Assembly (NCBI GenBank): GCA_905178155.1
Contig: CAJINV010000003.1
Span: forward strand, 3,715,600 to 3,779,599
Reading direction: 5' to 3'
Origin: Amoebophrya sp. A120
Taxonomy: Eukaryota; Sar; Dinophyceae; Syndiniales; Amoebophryaceae
DNA: 64,000 bases
In this document: piece by piece, positions 53,101 through 62,435 of the stretch
Layout of the letters: every line of letters starts with the position of its first letter
Numbering within the stretch: position 1 is the stretch's first letter
The notes under the pieces: model-generated
Told to the model about the DNA's origin: nothing
What the model saw: only the letters and a program-made list of their open reading frames with translations
Databases searched by the model: none
Position numbers and translations under genes: made by a program

Positions 53101-54862
53101 ATCACCCGTTCGGATCGGTCTCGGTGTCATCCATGCATGAATCAATTAAAAGAGTGGTGGTCACAAGAACTACAAAGCGGAACAAATAACTTTGAGTCGA
53201 CTCTCACGGAGGCTGGTTGCGCGTAGGCGACATCATGCCGGGGTTCGAAGCTACTTCTACAACGACACACTGTACAAACAGGTACAAAAACCACCGCGGA
53301 CGGCGAGCCCAAACCCGAAGAGCAGCGCGAGCTTCGCGTCGACGAGCGCGGGGTGATGATGTTTATGCAAAAACCCACGAACGCACCTAATATGATACCG
53401 GGATATCAACTGCAAATGCTGTGTCTGGGTCGGGGAGGCTGCAGAAGTTTGTCGTGCACCTTTTTCATACTTCATCAGCCCGGGAATTTGGGGCTTAGCA
53501 ACACAGAGTCGTGCCAGTTCTTTCTTATGCGTGTCGTGGATACAAATCGTCCTTGAATAAAATCAATAAACTTGACCGAAGGCGGGCATATTTTAATAGT
53601 CACGCAAGACCACGGATGTTTGCGTGAACCAGACAAAGGACAATCAGAAATTGCAACGCTCTGTCAGACTCAGACCCAGACATCATATTTCCAATGCATA
53701 CCCGACCTGGTAGAGCCATATCAATATTTGACTTTTTTCTTCGTATACTGTTACTCGATGTTGACAAATGTATAAAGCTGGTTCTTCATCGAGACCTTGC
53801 ATGTCAAGCCTCCAATGTTTTTGCAGGGCCTTCGCCTATGAATCAGATGCCGGGCGGTGGCATGATGGGGCCCCCCGGGGGCATGCAGCCACACCAAATG
53901 CAGCAACAGCCGATGAACACCAGTCCCTTCGCAGCACCCCAGCAGCAGCCGGGGCATAATATGATGAATCCCCTACTGGGCATGAACATGATGGCGAAGG
54001 GCGGGCCCAATCAGCATCCGCAGATGCAATTGCCACCGCAGATGCAGCCGGGCGGGCCGCAGATGCAGAACAACCCCGCGATGCTGGGGCTGAATCCTTT
54101 GGGAAACAATCCGAACCTGCTCCCGGGCGGGATGCCCGGGGGCGTCCTTCCGCAGCAGGGTGGACTACCGCCCGGAGCGGCAGGCAACAATCCGCTTCTC
54201 CAGATGCTGAACAATTCCGGAGGGGGAAATCAGCAGCCACTGCCGATGATGGGCAATCCCATGATGGCGGGCGGACCGCAGCCGCCAAGCCCAGGCATGC
54301 CGCAGCAGCAGCTCCAGCCGCAAGGACTTCTGCCACTGGGAGCAGGTCCCCAAGGCGCACAGCCCATGATGAACAACATGCAGGGACTGATGCCGATGAA
54401 GGGAAATGCGGCGGCCGCGCAGCCCCCGGGAAGTCCGAATCGCGGGCAGCAACAACATCCCGCGCAACTCATGCCACTACCCCCGCAACAACCCGGCGGG
54501 GGCGGACCCCTGCAGCAGCAGCCGGGTAGTAACACGCTGCAACCGCTTCCCATGAACAACAATAATCCGATTGCCAACTTGCTGCAGCAGGGGCAACAAC
54601 AAGGGCTCCAGCCGCCCCCGGTCCCCCCAACCGGTGGGACCCCGGGTCCGCAGCCCGGCCAAACCCCCGGAGGTACTTAGACTGTTTCTGAGCTTTCTTC
54701 TGAATGACCTGGGTTCTTTGACAACTGTTTGATGGTCTTCTCTTCGCCGCAAAAAATTCTAGAATCAAATATGATTCATTTTCAAGATTCGCGATTCGCA
54801 TCTGTTGTATAATATAAGGTGGAGGTGGACCTCCAAGCGGTGACAACAGGAAGGGCACGTGA
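50169..54862 (+). CDS. Gln/Pro/Gly/Met-rich protein with CCCH-like zinc-finger motif, about ten exons, ~1031 aa
   Basis: Exons: 50169-51432, 51623-51720, 51848-52051, 52196-52386, 52559-52658, 52834-53056, 53282-53403, 53706-53709, 53827-54672, 54819-54862. Most junctions are GT-AG with matching phase; the fourth donor (52386) and the 4-nt eighth exon are the weakest. The product is Pro/Gln/Gly-rich for ~420 residues, then has a basic Lys/Gly tract (..KDGKGKGKDKNRGK..), a His/Gln run, and a finger-like AGCYRGHECRFVHD. That motif has C-x5-C-x3-H, but the first Cys of a full CCCH finger is not visible. A Met/Pro/Gln-rich C-terminus follows. A family 1 introner splits it at 53404. Composition resembles RNA-binding or condensate-forming proteins. 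Zinc binding is uncertain. Confidence 0.7.
53404..53700. mobile_element. Family 1 introner, diverged, degenerate target duplication
   Basis: The left end TATCAACTGCAAATGCTGTG plus TCTGGGTCGG, and the right end CAGACCCAGACATCATATTT..ATGCATA, are recognisable but eroded. Flanks are CCGGGA and CCCGA. If removed with one flank copy, only four coding bases (CCTG) follow before a canonical donor at 53710. Alternatively, the intron runs straight to the acceptor at 53826. 297 bp. Confidence 0.75.
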
Positions 54863-56542
54863 GCAATGGTCTCTTTCCGGCGCGGGAAAAATAAGAGAGC
54901 CGCGAGCTACGGGGAGAAGAGGCAAGACGGTTTTAGAAACTACAGAAAATACTTTACTAGTTGCGGTGTTGTAACCAAGCACTCGTTGTAGCACCACAGT
55001 TTTCAACTCCAGTAGGTGGAGCTTTTTCAGGCAGGAAAATAAACTATTGTTGATATGTACTCGGGGAAAAACCCTAAACAGGAAAATAGACATTATCTCA
55101 CTCAGACAGATCGCATCTGAATTCATCTTTACAGTAAGCTTCAGAAATTTGCTTCTCGCATTTCCTACATCGTTTTTACATCAATCGATTGGTTGAAGGC
55201 TATTTTTTAGTATCGGGTAGTTGTTCGAAACCCTAATTAACAGAAAAAAAATCCAAATCAGAAAATCAAAAAATTTTGAGATATTTGCATCAGCTGAGAC
55301 TATCGCTACTCTATTTGTCTTTAATATTAGTAGTCCAAATAATAGACGCAAGTAGCCGACGCGTACAGTAGTATATTCCTCCAGAAACAGAAAAGACCCA
55401 ATTACTTACCCGTCTTTGTTAGTTATCAGCACAGCGGTGGTGCTACGTGAGATGGTACCACGCAAGGATGACTCATCCGTATCTACTTTTACTAGTTTAG
55501 TGTAACCCCTATGTTTCAACGTTGAGAGGCGACGGACTTGTTTTTCAAGTATTCTAGCCGCCGGAGGCACTTTTTGGTTTTTCTCTTTCGAATGAATATG
55601 TGACGAAAAAAAATAAATAACTACATACAACAACCGCGCCCGATAAATATTAATACACTGTACGCCTAAAAAAAGTCAGCTGCTCTTCCGGTCTGCTCAT
55701 CCGAGAAGTATTCAACCCCTTTTGACTGGTGGTTTGATAGGTTTGATCTTGAGCGGCCAAGAGAACGTGAGCTGCAGCGCGGTCGTTGTACTGCTTCGCG
55801 CCGTCTTTTTATGCGTTTTTTTACTACGTATTCGAATTTCGATATCCACTACTAAAATCTACATCAGAATGACTCTATGTACTAGAATATACGATGAAGA
55901 TCGAAATGCTGGCACGTAAACACTAAATACAAAATAATGAATCCCAGTCCAACTACTACAACCTACGTTGGAACCAAGACGTGAAATAAAAACCAAGTGG
56001 AGCCGGTCCAGTTGGCACAGGCCGATGTCTGGCTGAGAGCAGGACGAGGTCCACCCTCCGCCACCGTTTCTTCTTCTGTGGTGATTACACAGCTGTTTCT
56101 GACACAGAGCAAGCAGCTTAGTAAGAAAGAGAAGCTCTAGGTGAGCGGAGGCAGAGAAAGAGACCGGCAATAATTTGTCGAGGTGGTTGCGCAACTGCTT
56201 GATGTTTGGAAAGAAATATATAAGTTGTAGTTTTTTGACAAATTAAAATTATCCTTGCGTTTTGATCAGTAGGAGCCATTGTGGTGCCAATCGTTACTTA
56301 TGTCATTCTCGCATTTCTTGCACTGCAACTCTTGTAGAAATAATGCCATGTATATGTACAACAATGCCGCAAAAACTGCACGCAGACTCATGTGACCTCC
56401 ACCGTGGCGCACGATTTCGCAGTACGACGCTGCAGCGCTATCATCCTCAAAAATTAGCGGAAAAATACTGCCAGCAGGTGCGCCCGCGCGGTTCTGACGA
56501 CGATCGGCAACTTATATATTACGCACCGGCGCGACTGCAGCC
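54863..56542. other. Spacer between the Gln/Pro-rich gene and the cyclin-like gene
   Basis: About 1.7 kb, AT-rich. Short ORFs only, nothing recognisable. Likely 3' flank and promoter. Confidence 0.45.
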
Positions 56543-59500
56543 ATGAACAATCGAAAGTCCTGGTCGGCGAAATGCGGTGGAGCACTCTGCGAGGCCGTGT
56601 CGTGCGAGATCTTGAAATTGGTGCTGCAGAGTGACCAGCAGCAGCGTGACGCGAGCGCGGCTGCGGGTGTTCCGACGGCGAGCAGCTGTCCCGCGGTCCT
56701 GCGGTGTGTGGTGCGGCACTTTCCGGACTTCGTCTCGACGTGGCTGGGCCGCCCGAATTCCGGCGTGCGGGTCGCAGCCAAGGAGGCGTCAGCGGAAGGA
56801 ATCCAGCACTTCTGCCGGTACGTGTGCACGACGCTGGTGCTGCAGCCCGATGTGCTACTGAATGTCTGGATCTTGCTCCAAAGGTACTGCGCGCAGCGGG
56901 CGCTTTTGCTCTCCTCCGGCGGCGCGAGGAGCCCGGGCGGGGGCGGGACAGCAAAGCCGAGTACTTCGGCGCGGTATCATGGAAAGACCGACAATATTCA
57001 AGGAAAACATCATGATGACCGCACGAATAAAATACCAAACAGCAGTGCTGCTCTCGCCTTGGGGAAAGAGTCCTGGCCACTGCTGCTAATCGCCGCTGTG
57101 ATGAGCGCGCTACCCGCGTACGAGGACCACGGACCCTCGCTGTACGAGTACAGTGTCGCGGTCAAGGAGTGGCCCGGGTTTTCAGAGCACTATGGGTTGC
57201 GTCTGAAGAAAAAAAGCACGAGCACTTGCTCCGCTGGAGCTGCGCCGCCTTCGTTACTTCACAAACAGGACCAAGTACGACGACAACCTCCCGCGTGCTT
57301 TGGGTGCGAGACCGCAGAGGCCGTGTTGGTACGGGTCTTCTTCAACCACCCGGCGCTGTTGCAACGGAAGCTGTTTAGCCGCAAGAACCTGTTGCACGCG
57401 CAACTGCATTTTCTCGAGGTGGTTCAGTATCGCGTGTTCGTTCACCCCGACGTCTGGACGACGCAGTATGAAAAGTTGCTCCAGGTTGTACAGACTGGCG
57501 ACAAAATGCAAAACAAAGACAGCATCGACCTTTTACCTGAGCATGATGACAAGCTGTCGACCTTCTCCGATGAAGATCGCGAAAACGACAACAACTACGA
57601 TGTACGGCTCGCACCTGTTGGGAGTCCTCTGCGCAGGAGCGTGCAGATAAAACCCCCAGAACCCGCGGAATTGCGCGAAACGCGCTTAGAAATGTGGGCA
57701 ACGTCTCGGGAGGATGACAGCAACTGCGTCCTCGGCGTAAACACTTGTGAGGAAAATAGGCACAGAGCGAATGCTGGCTCGGGTCGTTTGCAGACAACGC
57801 GCTGGAGCCACGAGCACGCCGGTAGGGTCTCCGCCGGAACTGCACTCGCGTCGCCGCAGAGCGGATACGACTTGTTGCGGTCAACATCTGGGAATAGAGG
57901 AAGGCGGAGCACAAAACAGGGAGAAATTTTCGCTGACGGCGCCAACGTAGAAGTACCAAACGGATTGATAGCAGGACAACTTTCCCGCCCGGAGGACATG
58001 TTTGTGACTGCTCACGATGTTGAAGACACCGACGTGGTGCCACCAGCGGTTGTTGCAGATCATGACCTACACCAGCAGACAGCAGCACTGTGGAACCGAG
58101 AGAGCTATGAACTGCAAAAGTATCGTACTAGTGTAAATTGCAATACAAATTTCCTTAGCATGAGAAATGGAATTTGTCATGCGGATTTGCCTTGATAAAA
58201 CGATTTGTAATGCAAGACTTGCATCCATACGAGTACGATACTTTTGCAATTGATAGGAGCCGCGGTTTTCTGGATCCCGACATTTTCTCCTCCAGCGGAG
58301 GAGACATCAGCGACGACGACGCTATCGTGAGGAAAAATCCCCCTTCCCCATATCAACAAGGTATATTTTTGGAAATGTGTGATGCTGATTTGTGGTCACA
58401 AACCGTGTCTGTCTTGCAAGAAGGCAACTGCGCAGACAGCCGCCGCATTGTGCAGGCGGTTTGCCATGCTGTTGGGCCTACAGCGCGGAGGTTTATCATG
58501 CTAAGCGCCTAGGCCAAAACCTCTCTACTCACGCTTCGTATGGGCCTGCAAAGCCCTCCAGCAAGACAGCTCGGATTTGTGTACAGAAGTCCAGCATCAG
58601 AAGTTTTGTTTTGATATGGGGAGGGGGGATTTTTCCTCACAATAGACGCGAATGGCTGTTTGGCAGGTCCTCCCATTCACAACCAGCGTCCCGCATCTCC
58701 AGTGTCTTCGCGGTGTCGTCGTCGCGCGTCAGCTACGTCGAGGGCGGGTGTCGGGGCGGCGGGCCGCCTTTCGAGTGGTTTGAGAAAAGTCAAGAGTACG
58801 ACCAGCGGAGCAGGTGGACGAGGGCTCATCAAACCGTCTCCCAGTTCGCCATCGCAGAAAATACTTGTGCCGGAGCAAGATCGCGGCTCAACATTGCTGG
58901 GCCCCCTTGCAGGAGCTGCGCGTCTGTCTAGCGGGATGAAAACAACTTCTGGGGTATTGTGAGGAAAAATCCCCCCTCCCCATATTCAGAACGTAGCCTT
59001 CTGAAAATTTGTGATGCAGATTTGTGATCCCAAATCCTCTTTGTCTTGCAAGGATGCAAATCCAGAGAGTCCGCCGCGTTGTAGAGGCGATTTGTAATGC
59101 TGTAAGACCTACGGGGCAGTTGTCTGCCATGCTAAGCGCCTACACCAGAAGACCCCTACCCAGGCTTAGCATCTTCGTGCAGTGTTCTACTGCAAGACAG
59201 ATCCAATTTGTGTACACAAATCCCGCACCACAGATTTTCGTTTCGATATGGGGAGGGGGGATTTTTGATGTTGATATGGGGCGAGAAACACTCATCGGAG
59301 TTCCACCACCGCCCTCGCGATCGAGAGCAACAACTTGAATCTATCCTGTGTAAAAACGTCCCCACACCAGAGTCAAGATGGGGATTTTGCAACACAAACC
59401 TGGAAGTTTTGGGACTCATGCATCACAAGTTCCAGTCCGTAGTGTAGTGCAGGTCAGCAATGGCAAACGCATCAGAAATCCATCTGCTTATCCTGGTTAC

Positions 59501-60329
59501 AGCATTACAAATGCCAAAACACGACTACAAATTCCTCTCATGGGGATGCCCATTACAAATGTTCCTGTCATTGCAAATCTGCATGACAACTCTGGGGTGG
59601 GGACGTTTTTACAAATGATAGAATCGGGTCAGCGACCAAGTTCCCAGCCTTCCCAGTGCCTCGCGCTTCTTTCGGCGGAGTCGGAGCGACCACAACTGCA
59701 GTTACAACAGCGCCGCGTCCTTGCAGCTGGCGCGGCAGCGCAGCGGAAAAGTGCATCCGCTGCTCGCGGCCAAGGAGGGCAGCCGCGAGATGTCCCAACG
59801 CAGTCTGGTGTCTTTGTGGCGCGAGAAAGCCTCCATGCCCATGTTTGTAAACGAGGACCCCGCGGAGGAGCCGGAAGGTGTGCTGTCGCAGCAGCGACTC
59901 CAGCAAATCCGGCAATCGCTAGAGGACCTGGACCGCGCGCTCGGCCGCAAGAATTCCCATTCCGTGGACGAAATGAGCGTTCGGCAGAGTGAGGAACTCT
60001 CTCGGCGGCTGTTCGAAAACAGTTGCGCGACCGGCGGTGGCGGGGCTTGCATTACTACATCAAAGGGAACCAAGACAAATCATACCACACTCGCGGAGTG
60101 CCGCACCACCGCCGGCACGATGAGCTACCGGGCCAGTTTGTTGGCAAATAGTACGACTTCCGAAAGTTGTAGTAGTACTCTGCGGGAATCAACAGCGCTG
60201 CCGATGTTCTTTTCGGCAAACAACAACTTCATAGCATCTCGGAGCGCGTCGAATTTCATGCTGGTCGGATCGAAGGTCTCATTGGGTACCGAAAACGCAG
60301 ACCCTGAGACGGACGAAACGGAGCACTAG
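56543..60329 (+). CDS. Possible cyclin-box protein carrying four introners, 897 aa
   Basis: Exons: 56543-58105, 58261-58322, 58650-58954, 59282-59341, 59626-60329. All four introns are introners (families 7, 5, 5, 4) and no GT-AG intron was needed. Junctions read ..NRES/RGFLDPD.., ..SDDDA/NGCLAG.., ..TTSG/ARNTHR.. and ..NNLN/RVSDQV.., all in frame. Residues about 50-115 and 170-330 contain ..PDVLLNVWILLQRYC.., ..WPLLLIAAVMSALPAYED.. and ..LLHAQLHFLEVVQYRVFVHPDVWTTQYEKLL.., an order resembling the helices of a divergent cyclin box (the last like 'LN.lE..fL..l.y.l.v....Y..y'). The family call is weak. The C-terminal half is Ser/Thr/Arg-rich and probably disordered. If a cyclin, it would activate a kinase; no catalytic residues of its own are expected. 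Confidence 0.72.
58106..58255. mobile_element. Family 7 introner, 150 bp
   Basis: Ends TATGAACTGCAAAAGTATCG and, inverted, TATCAATTGCAAAAGTATCG. Flanks are AGAGC (58101-58105) and GGAGC (58256-58260), one mismatch. It is the shortest complete element. The body has AATTTGTCATGCGG. Frame is restored on removal. Confidence 0.88.
58323..58644. mobile_element. Family 5 introner, target duplication GACGC
   Basis: Left TATCGTGAGGAAAAATCCCC; right, inverted, TATTGTGAGGAAAAATCCCC. GACGC at 58318-58322 and 58645-58649. 322 bp. Removal joins GAC GC to G AAT GGC in frame. Confidence 0.93.
58955..59276. mobile_element. Family 5 introner, target duplication TGGGG
   Basis: Left TATTGTGAGGAAAAATCCCC; right end CGATATGGGGAGGGGGGATT followed by TTTGATGTTGATA. 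TGGGG at 58950-58954 and 59277-59281. Exactly 322 bp, as the preceding copy 310 bp away. Frame is restored on removal. Confidence 0.92.
59342..59620. mobile_element. Family 4 introner, short form, target duplication GAATC
   Basis: Left TATCCTGTGTAAAAACGTCC; right GGGGACGTTTTTACAAATGATA (inverted match). GAATC at 59337-59341 and 59621-59625. 279 bp. Removal gives ..AAC TTG AAT CGG GTC AGC.. in frame. Confidence 0.93.
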
Positions 60330-61397
60330 CTGCGGAAGAATGTTGTCGCTGAGAAAGTTCTTTCATCTTTTCGCAGCGGCGCCGGGGATAGAAGAGACAC
60401 CTGTGTACAGCCAGGTGCAGCTGATATTATTTCCATGAACGACGGTGGACCTAGGGCCCAAAAATGCAAGTTAACAACCCCGCCTACACTATCTCTTTCT
60501 TAAGAACTGCAAAAGTATAAACAACATGGAATCTATAGCTTTTCTCGGTGCAAAACTAAAGGTTTTTGGTTTTTTACTCTTTTCTGTTTCTTAAGGATAG
60601 AAATGGAACCAGAAGATGTACGAGATTGTATGAAATAGAAAGAAAGAGCCTACTTTTAGCATGAATCGAGCATAGTTGTGCCTCTTTGGACATCATCATG
60701 AAGAGAAGAATCATTGGAACAAGCGACACGCCTATCTCTACAGAGCCAAAATACATCGAACGCTACTGAACCCTCGCCAAGTCTAGAGACTTTTCAGATT
60801 TCGCTATAGGAGGTCTGTAGTCTGGGTCTCCCGCAAGATCTTGATCACTGCATTTTTTGTGATAGTTTCAGTGAAGAACTAATATCGCGATGATCCTATT
60901 TTGAGATAGGTCGATCCGACATCAGATCTCATAGACGTACGAACGGAAGGTCATACACGATCGCTTTACCATTTTCTTTTTCCGATCATGGGCCGTAAGT
61001 CTTCCAAACTGTAAAGGCCTTTTCTATTATCTTCGCAATGCTTTCACTCTACACAGCGACGCAGGTGGGTAGAGCGAAACTATAGAGATCACTACCGACG
61101 AACATTTTTTGACTTGTATCAATCAGTTTTGGCGACACATTTCTTCACGCTAGCAATAAGGTGTATAGTGATAACCTTTTGCTTTGATTTGGCGACAAGC
61201 ACATGTGCTATACCGAGCAATCCTGCAGCTGCGCCAGTTTACCATATCAGTCCGTGGCGTAGTCTTTAACTCCAAGCGCGAACCGCGATCGCAGGTTCTC
61301 GCCAATAGCAGCTTGGTGTGACGAGCAAGGGCAAGACGCTCCTTTGGAAAAGTTCGTGGAACAACATCAGCCCCTAGGGCCAAGACTAACCGTCGCA
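60330..61397. other. Spacer between the cyclin-like gene and LSm4
   Basis: No supported gene or element end. Short ORFs on both strands lack features. Confidence 0.4.
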
Positions 61398-62093
61398 ATG
61401 TTGCCTTCGAACCTCCTGCAGACGGCCTTGAACCACCAGGTCATGCTGGAGTTGAAGTCAGGGGAAACCTATTCGGGACTACTCGTAAAAGTGGACAACT
61501 TCATGAACGCACAGGTACTACGTTTTTGGGTGCGTTGCCTTCTTTTTTTCCTTGGAAGTAGAAGAAACCACGAGGACCCGTAAAGAAACTAGTTGAGGAC
61601 GAGTCCCTTCCTGCTGTACGGGTTATAATTTCATCGGATGTTCGACAATATTTCTTTGTTTATTTTTCCATTTTCATTTTGATTTTCTACAGGTCAGAGA
61701 CGCAATATGCGTGGATGCGCACACGGAAAAATTCTGCAGAGTAGCGGACGTCTACATAAGAGGCAACAGCATAAAGTACCTGCGATTACCGGAGGAAGTT
61801 GCCGATATGGTATAGTTGTTGGTTTACTGTTTTTGTTATCGGCTATAATCCGAAGGATTGTCGTCCTACTTGATCGCGATATTTTGAAATTTACTTTTCG
61901 TGGCCATCTACGAACTGTCTAATTACAGGTAAAGCCCGAGGATGCCCCCGTTAAGGGCGCGGCACACATGGGCAAGAAAGGAAAAGGCAAGAAGAAGGGC
62001 GAAGCAGCAGGTCCACAAGGGAGAGGGAGGCCTGCAGAGCGATCTGAGAGACCAAAGGAAGGACGACCCGCAAAGAAACAAAAACAAGGCTGA
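61398..62093 (+). CDS. LSM4: U6 snRNA-associated Sm-like protein LSm4, three exons, 132 aa
   Basis: Exons 61398-61514, 61693-61809, 61929-62093, with GT-AG introns in phase 0. The start MLPSNLLQTALNHQVMLELK leads into Sm motif 1 (..GETYSGLLVKVDNFMNAQ..). Sm motif 2 is ..YIRGNSIKYLRLPEEV, ending with the LSm4-type IRG..IKYLR. The C-terminal tail is Lys/Gly/Arg-rich (..KKGKGKKKG..), as in LSm4 homologues. It is a ring subunit of LSm2-8 on U6 snRNA in the spliceosome and of LSm1-7 in cytoplasmic mRNA decay. Length and intron positions at domain seams support the model. Confidence 0.96.
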
Positions 62094-62435
62094 TGATACC
62101 CTTTTGTCACAGACGGATACTAGTAATCAAATCCGTTTTTTTTCACCCGCACACGTGAAGATGAGTAAAAATGTAAAAGCGAAACAGAAATAAAAACGCA
62201 CTCGAGCTGCAAAGTGGCTGTCCCATAACAGCTCCTACCGGAAGCTGCTTCGGTTGATCCGTGATGGTGTTCAGCTTCTCCGTAGTTTTGTTTTAGTTGT
62301 CCGTCGTGAATTTACGACGAAGACAAACCGCGCCATCTCAAGTACAAATGTTGTCTGTACCAGATATCGAGCTCGTCACAATGTGGAGCCCTCGTATGTA
62401 GAGGCGATTTTGTTTTGATCTTCGATCGAGGAATC
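62094..62435. other. Spacer between LSm4 and the antiporter
   Basis: About 340 bp. No supported feature. It must contain the antiporter 5' flank. Confidence 0.4.
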
